Shown here piece after piece: positions 7,061 to 16,641 of a stretch of DNA of 64,000 nucleotides. The translations under genes and the position numbers were made by a program. Location of the stretch: positions 17,019-81,018 of the forward strand of contig JAEWHR010000152.1 of NCBI GenBank assembly GCA_023387655.1, in the 5' to 3' direction. How positions within the stretch are numbered: the first letter of the stretch is position 1; every line of letters starts with the position of its first letter. Below the pieces are notes generated by a model that did not search any database, had not been told where the DNA came from, and was given only the letters and a program-made list of their open reading frames with translations. Source of the stretch: Bacillota bacterium. GTDB taxonomy: Bacteria; Bacillota; Clostridia; Lachnospirales; Lachnospiraceae.

Positions 7061-9624
7061 TCGTTCACTCCCTCCATTTCATATCCCTTTGCAGGAATTA
7101 TTATGCCATCCGTCTCATATGCGGAAGTAGTTGTATTTACATAGATAACTACTCCGTTATCATAAGTTACTTTTCTAATTCCCGTATCTAAAATTTTATG
7201 ATTTTTAATGGTCGCTCCAGTTACATTCTTTAGTACATGATTCACTTCATTATACAAAGTGATCGCATCTTGCTTCCAATTTTCATATGTCGTACTATAC
7301 TTGCTATTTAGTCCAGTATATTTAAGTTCCGAAGAACTTTGATAGGTAAATGTATAGTGAGGTCCTGCACCATATTCAATTAGTTTTAACATCACTTCGC
7401 TCTTATCATCAATATTCATTAGATTAATCGCGTTACCACTATAATCAATGCAACCATGAAAGATCATCTGATAAAATGGAATTTCTTCATCTACAAGAAA
7501 GTAGTCATTGTGTGCAAGTGGAGCATTAATAATATCAGAAGCATAAGGTAATGAATAGGAGTTTCCTCCATTTACCATCATCTGTTTTCCTGTATTTTTT
7601 AGCGTTTCAAACTGTGCTTCTACTACTTGTTTTGCTTCCTCACGGTTAATTATATTCGTTCTTCTCTTATCAGCGGTAAGGACATCTCCTAGGTCACGCA
7701 AGGAGACACCAGTAATAGCAATATCTTTAATACCGTCAGAAAAACCTTCCACATATCGAGGTAAAAACTTAGGAGAAACTAAATTGTACACAGTTTCTGA
7801 ATATCCAAGGTCAGATAATTGTATCAATGTAGTCGGATTTACCTGACCAAAGATTCCTGGAATTCCAGTTCCAAAGTAGCGTACAGTTTCTATTCCACTT
7901 TTATAACGCTTACTAATCCAAGTGACTTTTTGAAATGCTACATCTCCGTAAAGTTTTCCACCATTTTCTTCTAATGCTTTTGACAATCCTTCTAGCTCTT
8001 TTTCACTACCTAATTTTTTGACTAATTTGAATTTATCCGTGGTATCATGATAGTATCCTCCATTAAACCAACCTTGATAATTCATGATAATTTTTTTTAC
8101 ACCATTTTGGTTTAAGTCCTTTACTATGGAATTTGCTTCTTCATAAGTTGTCATAGGATACACTTGACGGACTTGACTACCTAAAATGAAATTCGTACGT
8201 TTTACTCCACCAATTACATCCATGTAAAAACTAAGGTCTGTATTCTCCGTATGTTTAGTTAACTTCCCTTCCGAAATTAAACGTTCTCTATAATAGTTTG
8301 CCATCCCTGAATATCCGTCATATTCTTTGTTTAATATCGTAAAGCGAACTACGATATCCTGTTTCATTATCTTAGGCTCAATAAATGGCATCATTTCACT
8401 ACCATCTAAAGAAATCATATCATAACCTCTAACAGGGAAGGCGAAATACACATTATTATACGAGTTGCGTATCCCTGAAATACTAGCTGAGATATGACCA
8501 AGAGAATCACCAGATTCAATGGTTGCCAATACTCCAAACTTTTCTCTTTGTATACCAAACAAAGGTAACCTTGCTGGTTCTGTGTTTTCTACTACAGCGA
8601 TATCCGCAAGCAATGGATCAATTCCATACACAAACTGAGAATAATCGGCTGCATTAATTTTTCCGTTGTTAAAATAGATTAGAGAACCCGAACCATTTGG
8701 TAGTACGAGATAACCATTCTCATTGATACCTCCGGCTGCAAAATAACGCAGTAATTGAATACGATAAAGTTTACCACCACCATGCTCTTCAATGTTCGAT
8801 GTTTTAACAGTCGCTGTAATCCCATCCTCTACTAAACGGTATTCTAAAGGTATTGTAAAAGAGATAGGAAGTTCAACCTCACCCTCTGCAACCGACATAT
8901 CATTATTAAAATCCTCTTCTGTATACCCTGCTTCGATCAAGTAAGTTTCTATTTTATTCAAGGTTGCCATTGCAGAATTAATGTCAAATGCTATTTCTAA
9001 ATAACCATCATACTCTTTTGATTCCTTATAACGCTTTCTAATATATTTCGCATTTTTTTCCTCTAACTTAATTAGAAAAGACTCTAATCGTTCACTTTTA
9101 ATATAGATTGGCACAATACCAGTTTTACTTTTGCCATCCCCTATCTTATAAATGAAACGAAAGCCTTTCTCAATCGCTTCAATCGTAATTTGATCAAAGA
9201 GAACGGAATGTTCGTAAGAATTAAAGATACTAATCGCTTGATTGTTATTTAAATACTCTAAATTCAATTGTGATTTTAGTAAGTTCTTATTCACTTCATT
9301 TGCTATAGTATCTTGATCCGCTGACTGTGGATTACTATATACAGTTTCTCCACTTCTCTTATCAAAGAGTGCTATTTCACCAGTACGTGGATTCACGTAT
9401 AGTTTTAGATTCTTATTTTCTGATCCAAGTACCATTCCCTCTACAGAAGGATTATCATCTGTTAGCGGAACGAATTCTTTCCCCTCTTCATAGGAATATT
9501 TTAGCAAATAGTCCTTATAATCATCGTATAGCACATAATGAAACAGATAGTAAATGCCATAGCTGATTACTCCAACTAGGAGTACCGCTAAGCACGAAAG
9601 TAGTATTTTCTTTAACAACTTCAT
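7057..9624 (-). CDS. Large membrane-anchored DUF5696-like protein, possible glycosidase fold
   Basis: The 855-residue protein has one N-terminal membrane helix (residues 5-30) and an extracytoplasmic remainder. Residues 70-320 look like a beta-sandwich (LYVNPRTGEIALFDKRSGE; GYLVLPNGSGSLIYFNNGK), reminiscent of the supersandwich domain preceding some glycosidase barrels. Residues 465-790 alternate beta and alpha segments like a TIM barrel, with carboxylates in GVSLRDLGDVL (about 639-649) and LVDEEIPF (about 710-717) that could be catalytic. I recall the family as DUF5696, without known function; the glycosidase idea is inference. It is embedded between the YIP1 gene and the second permease pair, and its stop overlaps the permease start. 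Confidence 0.75.
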   Translation of the reverse strand: MKLLKKILLSCLAVLLVGVISYGIYYLFHYVLYDDYKDYLLKYSYEEGKEFVPLTDDNPSVEGMVLGSENKNLKLYVNPRTGEIALFDKRSGETVYSNPQSADQDTIANEVNKNLLKSQLNLEYLNNNQAISIFNSYEHSVLFDQITIEAIEKGFRFIYKIGDGKSKTGIVPIYIKSERLESFLIKLEEKNAKYIRKRYKESKEYDGYLEIAFDINSAMATLNKIETYLIEAGYTEEDFNNDMSVAEGEVELPISFTIPLEYRLVEDGITATVKTSNIEEHGGGKLYRIQLLRYFAAGGINENGYLVLPNGSGSLIYFNNGKINAADYSQFVYGIDPLLADIAVVENTEPARLPLFGIQREKFGVLATIESGDSLGHISASISGIRNSYNNVYFAFPVRGYDMISLDGSEMMPFIEPKIMKQDIVVRFTILNKEYDGYSGMANYYRERLISEGKLTKHTENTDLSFYMDVIGGVKRTNFILGSQVRQVYPMTTYEEANSIVKDLNQNGVKKIIMNYQGWFNGGYYHDTTDKFKLVKKLGSEKELEGLSKALEENGGKLYGDVAFQKVTWISKRYKSGIETVRYFGTGIPGIFGQVNPTTLIQLSDLGYSETVYNLVSPKFLPRYVEGFSDGIKDIAITGVSLRDLGDVLTADKRRTNIINREEAKQVVEAQFETLKNTGKQMMVNGGNSYSLPYASDIINAPLAHNDYFLVDEEIPFYQMIFHGCIDYSGNAINLMNIDDKSEVMLKLIEYGAGPHYTFTYQSSSELKYTGLNSKYSTTYENWKQDAITLYNEVNHVLKNVTGATIKNHKILDTGIRKVTYDNGVVIYVNTTTSAYETDGIIIPAKGYEMEGVNE

Positions 9625-9637
9625 GTCTTATGTCCTC

Positions 9638-10270
9638 CTAGCTACGATTTTGTAATTCGATATAAATATTTTCAAAAAAATCTATTACCTGAAATACCAT
9701 ATCATTAATCATCATAATCACAAAGATAATAATTAACATGGAACAAACAGTAAGAATTAAAGTTAGAAAGGTTTTGGCTAAGGAATAATTATGAATAATC
9801 ATTATTCCCATCAGAATTAAAATTGCAGTCCATGCCACCCCAAATATAAGGATGATATAATAGAATGCCTCTTCGTCTGCTGCCACATATTGAGATATCA
9901 AGGTTGCTGGCACAAGCGTTAATATCATTGGTAGCAATGCATATCCAACCGCGGTAACGATATCTTTGAAACGTCCTTCTCCTCCCATCAAACACGTAAT
10001 AGACCAATTACCAACGCAAAACAGAAAGAAAAATAGCATAACTCCAATTAATTCACTCACAGAATCCACACTTCTTGGATCCGTCTTATTTACTATAAAG
10101 CTAGCTTGAATTCGATTCATACTAAAGCAAAAACTAGTCAATGCAGTTATGATTATCGCTACCGGTACGCTCCCACGCTCTCTGTGTCTTAACTCATAAT
10201 ACCCATCGGATGGGTGAGTCAGAATATAAAACGGATATAATAATTTTTCCTTCGAAAACCAGCGTTTCAT
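9638..10270 (-). CDS. YIP1-domain multi-pass membrane protein
   Basis: A 210-residue membrane protein with about five hydrophobic helices after a short aromatic N-terminal segment (LLYPFYILTHPSDGYYELRH), a pattern typical of bacterial YIP1-domain proteins. Its ATG overlaps the stop of the NHL-repeat gene (ATGA, 10267-10270), and it is followed 13 bases later by the DUF5696-like gene, so it is tightly embedded in the importer operon. Its function is unknown. A structural or scaffolding role with the neighbouring NHL and DUF5696 proteins is an inference from gene order. Confidence 0.75.
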   Translation of the reverse strand: MKRWFSKEKLLYPFYILTHPSDGYYELRHRERGSVPVAIIITALTSFCFSMNRIQASFIVNKTDPRSVDSVSELIGVMLFFFLFCVGNWSITCLMGGEGRFKDIVTAVGYALLPMILTLVPATLISQYVAADEEAFYYIILIFGVAWTAILILMGIMIIHNYSLAKTFLTLILTVCSMLIIIFVIMMINDMVFQVIDFFENIYIELQNRS

Positions 10271-11757
10271 TCTAATCCACCCCCTTCGGTATCATCTACA
10301 ATATTCCTTCGTTTTCTAATGATTGTCCTTGTTATCATAATTCCAGCCATTACAATAACAACTCCCGTTAGTGCATAATTAAGATTATCTTTCAAAATTT
10401 CATTTCGATAGCGTTTATAGGCGATGGAATAATATTCACGACTCATACCAAGCTTTAGATATTTCATCGCCATCTTATTATCCCCTTGAGATAAATAGGC
10501 TTTTCCGATACCAACATTCGCAATTTCAAAATTCTCATCCAGTTTCAAAACTTTTTCCCATTTTTCTACTGCCAATGCTTCATCACCATCAAAGCGAAGT
10601 GCCACCGCCTCATTAATAAGCGTCCCATACTCTGTTGCATTAAACACTAAAATCTCAGCTCTCGTGGAATCTAATACTAAAATCTTATCATTCAAATATT
10701 CTATCGCTACTGGAGCAATAAAAGTGCCAGCCTGTGAACCAAGTCCACCAAAGATATAAAGAAGGTTTCCTTCACTGTCGTAAGTAAAAATTCTTCCTCT
10801 TCTTGAGTCAAGAATAGAATATATTCCATTTTCTCGATATACAACGTCAACAATTTTACTTGGACCCGAGTAGATGTTCATTCCTCCTATCCTTAAATCC
10901 CCGCCGACATTCTTCTTAACTCCCTTTTTAATAATATCTTCTCCGCTAGGATTTATTCTACGTACAGCTTGCACTCCCTTATTATCAATATTGGATGCAA
11001 AAATAAAGCCTTTTTCATCGATATCTATTCCAGTAAATTCAGTAGGAATAAATAGCGCCTGTCTGCTCCGTTCTTCTTTGGAGGATAATTTTCGCCATAT
11101 CTTCTTCCACAAACTTATCTCTACTTTAATAGTTCCAAAAAAAGTAGTAAATTGCCCATTAGAGTCAAACACCATAATACCTTCTGTCATACCTCTCGCA
11201 ATGCAAAAGATTCGATCTGCATAGTCTACAGTCACTTTTAGTGGTGTAAAAACATAATCCTCCTCTAAAACATCACTTTGTGGATTACTTACAATCTTAA
11301 TTAATTGATCCTCCTCATTTAGTACAACAATACGTTTGTTCTCAGCATCTGCGATGTAAAGTTCATTTTTCATGGATATTGCTATTCCAAAAGGACGATT
11401 AAATGTATCAACGGTACCATTGTTATCAAATTCTTTAATGATCCGAACTAATTTTGTCATGGTATCATTCAATACCACAATTCGGTTATTATTTGTATCT
11501 GCAACGTAGACAAGCCCATCCGGTGCGATACATAAATCTTGTGGATTATTAAAGGTTCCGATACCAAAGGCTACCCCTGAAATGCTACTATCTGGTACAT
11601 ATGCTGCAGGTGTATGTACGATATAATCACGATAATCGTAATTATAAGTATCATATGGAACATGATCATTTGCTAACGCTGTCACATTGCCAAACATCAT
11701 ACAAAAGATAATGGTAGTGATTATTACAGCGATTCGCGTTTGCTTCTTCGGTTTCAT
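10267..11757 (-). CDS. NHL-repeat/TPR protein anchored in the membrane
   Basis: The 496-residue protein has an N-terminal signal or anchor (IAVIITTIIFCMMFGNVTALA), then NHL beta-propeller repeats from about 65 to 370, marked by FNNPQDLCIAPDGLVYVADT, FNRPFGIAISMKNELYIADAENKRIVVLN and GTFIAPVAIEYLNDKILVLDS. A TPR-like helical stretch follows (about 380-440, with EKWEKVLKLDENFEIANVGIGKAYLSQGD), then a C-terminal helix (455-476) ending in basic residues. The topology suggests an outward-facing propeller tethered by its C-terminus. AGGAGG lies seven bases before the ATG. It lies between the first permease pair and the YIP1 gene. NHL propellers generally bind proteins or polymers; its ligand here is unknown. 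Confidence 0.8.
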   Translation of the reverse strand: MKPKKQTRIAVIITTIIFCMMFGNVTALANDHVPYDTYNYDYRDYIVHTPAAYVPDSSISGVAFGIGTFNNPQDLCIAPDGLVYVADTNNNRIVVLNDTMTKLVRIIKEFDNNGTVDTFNRPFGIAISMKNELYIADAENKRIVVLNEEDQLIKIVSNPQSDVLEEDYVFTPLKVTVDYADRIFCIARGMTEGIMVFDSNGQFTTFFGTIKVEISLWKKIWRKLSSKEERSRQALFIPTEFTGIDIDEKGFIFASNIDNKGVQAVRRINPSGEDIIKKGVKKNVGGDLRIGGMNIYSGPSKIVDVVYRENGIYSILDSRRGRIFTYDSEGNLLYIFGGLGSQAGTFIAPVAIEYLNDKILVLDSTRAEILVFNATEYGTLINEAVALRFDGDEALAVEKWEKVLKLDENFEIANVGIGKAYLSQGDNKMAMKYLKLGMSREYYSIAYKRYRNEILKDNLNYALTGVVIVMAGIMITRTIIRKRRNIVDDTEGGGLE

Positions 11758-11768
11758 TCACTAACCTC

Positions 11769-12656
11769 CTACTCTTTCATGCCTGATGTTGTCATTGTTT
11801 CAAGAATGTTGCTTTGACAAATTAAAAAGAAGGTAATCGGGATTGCTGCTAATATAAAACTAACTGCAGCGGAAGCCCCCGCTCTTGCAGCACCGCCTGC
11901 TGCAATCTGCTGTAAGGCAAACTGCAAAGGTTTTAACTCTTCACTACGTAAAAAGGTGCTACCCGTATTCCCCCACATGTGCTGGAACTGGAAGATTGCT
12001 AACGTTAACCATGCTGGTTTTACATTGGGCATAATAATCGTCCAGTAAGTCTTCCACTCACTTGCGCCATCTAATCTTGAGCACTCTACTAGAGAGCTTG
12101 GAATCTGTTCCATAAACTGTTTCATCAGATATAATCCCATACCAAACTGCCATGCTGGTAGGATCAAAGCTAAATATGTATTGTTAATATTTAATAATGA
12201 AATAATCATGTAATTTGGTATCTGCGTTACTGTCCAGGAAAACATCATGGATAACACAACCATATTAAAGATAATCTTCTTACCTGGAAAATCATGCTTT
12301 GCTAGTGGATAGGCCGCAAGAGAAGCTACCAGTACGTGCCCCACCGTTCCAAATCCTGTAATAATCAATGTATTAAAGATATATCTTGAGAATGGCACCC
12401 AGGTATCATTCATCATTACAAATAAATCGATAAAGTTTTCAAATGTCGGATTCTTAACAAAAATCTCCGGTGGATATTTGAAAATCTCATCCAATGGCTT
12501 TAGTGCATTATTGGCAATCATCACAAGTGGAAGAGCCATAAAGATACCGCAAAAAAACATTAAGGTAAAAAGAAGTCCATTCCCGGCAGCGGAACGGTTT
12601 AGCTGTTTTTGTCTACGAAATAATCGCCTTTTGGGCTTCATGTAATCTCTAGCCAC
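11769..12656 (-). CDS. ABC sugar importer permease, MalG type (first pair)
   Basis: A 295-residue CUT1-type permease with a basic N-terminus (MARDYMKPKRRLFRRQKQ), six predicted helices and the EAA loop SLVECSRLDGASEWKTYWTIIMP. It is separated by one base from the upstream MalF-type gene and forms the first importer channel with it. Its best partner binding protein is the large fused SBP encoded just upstream in the operon. Substrate is inferred from the flanking mannanase, not from the permease sequence. Confidence 0.88.
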   Translation of the reverse strand: MARDYMKPKRRLFRRQKQLNRSAAGNGLLFTLMFFCGIFMALPLVMIANNALKPLDEIFKYPPEIFVKNPTFENFIDLFVMMNDTWVPFSRYIFNTLIITGFGTVGHVLVASLAAYPLAKHDFPGKKIIFNMVVLSMMFSWTVTQIPNYMIISLLNINNTYLALILPAWQFGMGLYLMKQFMEQIPSSLVECSRLDGASEWKTYWTIIMPNVKPAWLTLAIFQFQHMWGNTGSTFLRSEELKPLQFALQQIAAGGAARAGASAAVSFILAAIPITFFLICQSNILETMTTSGMKE

Positions 12657-12657
12657 C

Positions 12658-13593
12658 TTATTCCCCTACCCTTCTTAATAATCTTTGTACAAGTTTATTC
12701 GTTCCTACCATCAGTAAGAACAATACTGTTGCTATCGCAGAAGCATACCCCATCTCAAATCGATAGGTACCGTAGTCAAGCAAATGAGTTACAATCGTAG
12801 TACCAGCATAATTCACACTTGGGTTACCTGCTAATTGTATGGAAACATCCGCGATTGCAAAGGACTGAGTAATCTGCATTACCGCACCAAACATTAATTG
12901 TGGTTTCATAGCTGGTAATGTCACGTGCCATAGTTCCTGCCATCTGTTCTTAACTCCATCTACTGCCGCGGCTTCGTATAAAGACCGATCTACTGTTTGT
13001 AATCCTGCAATAAATGCCAAGAACCCTGTACCAAGACTTAACCATAATTGGACTACAATAAGAAAGGGTAAGATAAACCTCGCATCCTTCATCCAAATCT
13101 TTGCTTCTGTAATGACTCCCCAATTCATTAAGAACCCATTCAAAATACCATATCGATCCCCTGTAAAGATTAGATTCCAGATTAAGTATGCCTGCCCGCA
13201 AATTGATGGTGCATAGAATATCAAGGTTAGAAAAGCTCTTAACTTTCCATGAAATTCATTGATGATCCAAGCAAATAATAGACAAAGCAAATAGCTAACT
13301 GGACCTGTAATAATTGCAAAGAGCAATGTATTCTTTAATGCAATGAGAAATATATTATCCTCTAATAAAAGTTTCGTATAGTTAGCCCATCCAACAAAGG
13401 TAGGCGCTTCTAACATATTAAAATAAGTAAAGCTTAATATAACGGAAACCAAAATCGGTAACACAGTAAATAAAAAGAAGAGTATTAGGTAAGGCGCCAT
13501 CATAAGGTAGGAAGTTTTACTTTTGACGATTCGCTTTCTAAGTGTCGATTCCCTTCTGACTTCGATTAATATTTCTTGCTGATTCTTTGTCAA
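12658..13593 (-). CDS. ABC sugar importer permease, MalF type (first pair); TTG start
   Basis: A CUT1-type permease of about 311 residues with six helices and the EAA loop YEAAAVDGVKNRWQELWHVTLP. An in-frame ATG at 13608 is preceded immediately by AGGA with no spacing, whereas GGAGGGG lies five bases before a TTG at 13593, so the TTG is the preferred start (LTKNQQEILIEVRRES...). It begins 17 bases after the stop of the fused binding protein gene, its probable partner, and ends one base before the MalG-type gene. Confidence 0.86.
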   Translation of the reverse strand: MTKNQQEILIEVRRESTLRKRIVKSKTSYLMMAPYLILFFLFTVLPILVSVILSFTYFNMLEAPTFVGWANYTKLLLEDNIFLIALKNTLLFAIITGPVSYLLCLLFAWIINEFHGKLRAFLTLIFYAPSICGQAYLIWNLIFTGDRYGILNGFLMNWGVITEAKIWMKDARFILPFLIVVQLWLSLGTGFLAFIAGLQTVDRSLYEAAAVDGVKNRWQELWHVTLPAMKPQLMFGAVMQITQSFAIADVSIQLAGNPSVNYAGTTIVTHLLDYGTYRFEMGYASAIATVLFLLMVGTNKLVQRLLRRVGE

Positions 13594-13610
13594 AATATCC
13601 CCTCCCATTC

Positions 13611-16600
13611 CTAGTCATTCGCCAATGGCATATGAAATTCTTTTCTCTTATAATTAATTTCATCATTTATATAAATGATATTATCCATTAGGCACTCCCT
13701 TGCAGATGCAGAATCTGGGTTAGCATTCACTTTGTAGAAAGCATTGTCGATGTTTCTCCAAGTAAAATAACCGCCTGGTACTTGACGTGTTCCAACTACA
13801 CTTTGAAACTGTTCCTTTAATGCTTCGTAATCTGCAGACGGCCACGGAAGGCTCTCAAATGCTTCTTTATTCGCGGTTGCTACACGAGCAGACGCCCCCA
13901 TTAAACTTTCCATTTCTTTTCCGTAAAGTGTTTGTATTTCTGCACTGGTCCACCATTTTAAAAATTTCCAAGCATCCTCTTTGTAATCTGAAGACTCCAT
14001 AATAACACAAGCTGAACCTATACTTGCAACGCTTCGATCAACTGTCCCATCTTCTTTTAACATACCAGGAACCGGTGCAAACCCCCACAACCCTTTGATA
14101 TCAGGAGCAGAAACTTGAAAGTTATTATATACGGAATAATCTGCTATAATAATCGGGCATTCGCCAGTACGGAATCGATCCTCTACACTGGTTACCTTAT
14201 CAAGCTTATAATCGGTATAAAGACTACAATATTCTTTAAATGTATTAATTGCTTCATCCGTATCCAAAGCTGATTTTGTTGCATCTTCGTTATAATATTG
14301 GCCACCATATTGATTAAGCAACATTAAGAAATTCAATTCATTTGGTAACATACCAAATTCCATCTGATTTTTTGCTAGTACTGACATTAATACTTTTACA
14401 TCATCCCATGTATCTGGTAACGTTAGCCCCAACTCTTTTAGGATATCTTTTCGATAAAACATCATTGGGAAAGTTTGCGTCTCTGGGAGTGCAAAGGTGT
14501 GATCTTCATAGGTAAATGGAACCATAGCACTTTCTAAAAAGCGTTCCTTCACTTCCTCTAAATCGCTAAATTGACTCAAGTCAGCTACTGCATTACGAAG
14601 TCCATAATTCATTGGCATATCATTGGAACTTTGAATAGCAGTGTTATAGGTCGGATTTGATATATTAAGCTGAATGGCAACATCCGGCCCTTGACCAGCA
14701 AGTGTAGCTTGAAGTAGAGTACCCATATCAACCAGCATTACATTAACGTTAATTCCTTCTCTCTTTGTAAAAGTCTCATCAATCAAAGATTTAATAACAT
14801 TAGCCTGGTCACGGCCAGTACCAACCCAAAGTGTAATGGTATTATTTTCTTCCCCTTTTTCAGAAACATTGCCGATTTGGTTATAATCAATGAGAAAGGA
14901 GTAAAAAAGTCTACATATCTCAAACCATAATTTTGACCAAAAGGAACTTCCGGATACGTTAGTATCAACATCAGGAGAATAGAAATAGATAGCATCTAGC
15001 TGCAACGGTTGTGATACTGCATTTGCCAACCAGGTACCTACAGCGCGAACGTTGATTTTATAAGAAGCAACAATCTTCTTAAAATACTCCTGGTCTTTAA
15101 TTAAATCTCCAAGCTGATCTCGCATCGTTACTAGAACTGCTTCTTTATCACTACTACCTCCTGCAACCTCACGTAAATGTTTAATTGCAGCATCTAATTG
15201 ATTATGTACATCAATAATTTCAGCTTCAAGCTCTGGTAATTTCGCTTCAATCTGATAATCACTATAAATATCTGGCTTTACTCCAGTAATACGAATGATC
15301 TTCCGATAAATAGAGTTTAATTTTGATAGCGACTCATGCACTTCTCCTATAATACTTGAAAAATCACCTAATACATTCTGCATACGAATGGTATGACTTC
15401 CTGCTTCTAAATAAATCTTATATGCATCCTCATTTTCATCCATTAAGGTATCAAATCTCCAGTTGGATTGATATCGGAACCCATAATCACTTAGTTCATC
15501 AAACAAAACCTTACCGTCAATGATAATTTTTCGCGAAACATAGACTCCTCTTACGAAATTTTGTTTCGCATAAAAGCCAATATTGTAATATCCACTCTCT
15601 GGAATTTCAAAATCCCATTCCATCCACTGTCCTACCAGACGCCAAGAAATGCCTCCAGCCGTATTGTTTAGCAGTTCTTTTGAACTGGAAGGATAAATTG
15701 CTGGGGAGGATTGGTCTTGTTTAGGGTATAACATTTGCGAAGACGTTTTCGTAACATTTTCTGCTTCGACCCTTACAAGAATGCCTGACGTATCCTTTGC
15801 ATTCATCCCATCCCATTCCGCTTTTTTTGTTTTATAATCTACTACTTCCGTTGTATTATTTAACGTAATTCTATGCAGTAACATTGGCTCTTTTAAAGAA
15901 AGCATTGTAATCTTATGTACTCCTTCGGTAAAATACACCGAAAGCGGATGAATCTCGTAACCATTACTATCATATAAATAACTAGTTATCCATTCTGGTA
16001 TTTCATATAGGGTAGGTTTTAAATCATTACCTTGATTATCCTTTTCCCACTTCTTCGTCAAAATTCCATCTTCATTGATATAGGATTCTTGAATGCTATT
16101 CGTCCAAACTCTTGAGAATTCTACAAGTGCAAGTTCATCATAAGGAAGTTCCCCATCAATGAAAAAACTTCTCTGGATTTCAGAATTCTTTCCCTCTATA
16201 GGAAAATAAGTTAAAGAAATATCATAAAAACCTGCCTTTTTTATTTCTACTTCATATTCGATCAAACCTTTTTCAGAAGTAATAATGGAACTGCCCTTCA
16301 TCCCTTCATAATCAACTACTTCTTCTGGTTTTGTTGGTATTTCATTTCCGTTATGATCAAGCTCTCCCTCTGTATAATAAACATAATCTTTTGCTTCTAT
16401 CACATACTCATCGGAAGGTTTTACTTGATCAAACCCTTCCTTATAAGTAATGTAACGCTCAATAGATGGATCTACTGAGTACGAATTTACAACTTCTTCA
16501 TAGTCTTCCAGGGTTTTGTTTTCAGCAGCAGATACTGCCTTTTTACTCTGGATTGGAGCAAATAACATGGAAACTACCAAAATAAGTGATAGTGTTCTTC

Positions 16601-16622
16601 GTAACCGCTTTCTTCTTGCCAT
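13611..16622 (-). CDS. Secreted solute-binding protein fused to a long carbohydrate-binding-like N-terminal region
   Basis: About 1003 residues, more than twice the usual length of a sugar-binding protein. After a signal peptide ending VSA-AE come two beta-sandwich-like modules (about 80-270 and 292-455, numbering from the ATG at 16649) with CBM-type phrases such as YVIEAKDYVYY, KAGFYDISLTYFPIEG, VRVEAENV and ESGYYNIGFYAKQN. A helical spacer (430-530) follows, then a complete family 1 solute-binding domain (600-1000: ITLWVGTGRDQANVIKSLID, GQGPDVAIQLN, FAPVPGM). There is no lipobox. AAGGAG precedes the ATG at 16622; the ATG at 16649, overlapping the upstream stop, is an alternative. The neighbouring permease pair is its likely partner. 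The two N-terminal modules could grip polysaccharide while the C-terminal domain delivers oligosaccharides (inference). Confidence 0.85.
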   Translation of the reverse strand: MARRKRLRRTLSLILVVSMLFAPIQSKKAVSAAENKTLEDYEEVVNSYSVDPSIERYITYKEGFDQVKPSDEYVIEAKDYVYYTEGELDHNGNEIPTKPEEVVDYEGMKGSSIITSEKGLIEYEVEIKKAGFYDISLTYFPIEGKNSEIQRSFFIDGELPYDELALVEFSRVWTNSIQESYINEDGILTKKWEKDNQGNDLKPTLYEIPEWITSYLYDSNGYEIHPLSVYFTEGVHKITMLSLKEPMLLHRITLNNTTEVVDYKTKKAEWDGMNAKDTSGILVRVEAENVTKTSSQMLYPKQDQSSPAIYPSSSKELLNNTAGGISWRLVGQWMEWDFEIPESGYYNIGFYAKQNFVRGVYVSRKIIIDGKVLFDELSDYGFRYQSNWRFDTLMDENEDAYKIYLEAGSHTIRMQNVLGDFSSIIGEVHESLSKLNSIYRKIIRITGVKPDIYSDYQIEAKLPELEAEIIDVHNQLDAAIKHLREVAGGSSDKEAVLVTMRDQLGDLIKDQEYFKKIVASYKINVRAVGTWLANAVSQPLQLDAIYFYSPDVDTNVSGSSFWSKLWFEICRLFYSFLIDYNQIGNVSEKGEENNTITLWVGTGRDQANVIKSLIDETFTKREGINVNVMLVDMGTLLQATLAGQGPDVAIQLNISNPTYNTAIQSSNDMPMNYGLRNAVADLSQFSDLEEVKERFLESAMVPFTYEDHTFALPETQTFPMMFYRKDILKELGLTLPDTWDDVKVLMSVLAKNQMEFGMLPNELNFLMLLNQYGGQYYNEDATKSALDTDEAINTFKEYCSLYTDYKLDKVTSVEDRFRTGECPIIIADYSVYNNFQVSAPDIKGLWGFAPVPGMLKEDGTVDRSVASIGSACVIMESSDYKEDAWKFLKWWTSAEIQTLYGKEMESLMGASARVATANKEAFESLPWPSADYEALKEQFQSVVGTRQVPGGYFTWRNIDNAFYKVNANPDSASARECLMDNIIYINDEINYKRKEFHMPLAND

Positions 16623-16641
16623 ACTTTTCTTCTCCTTTTTG

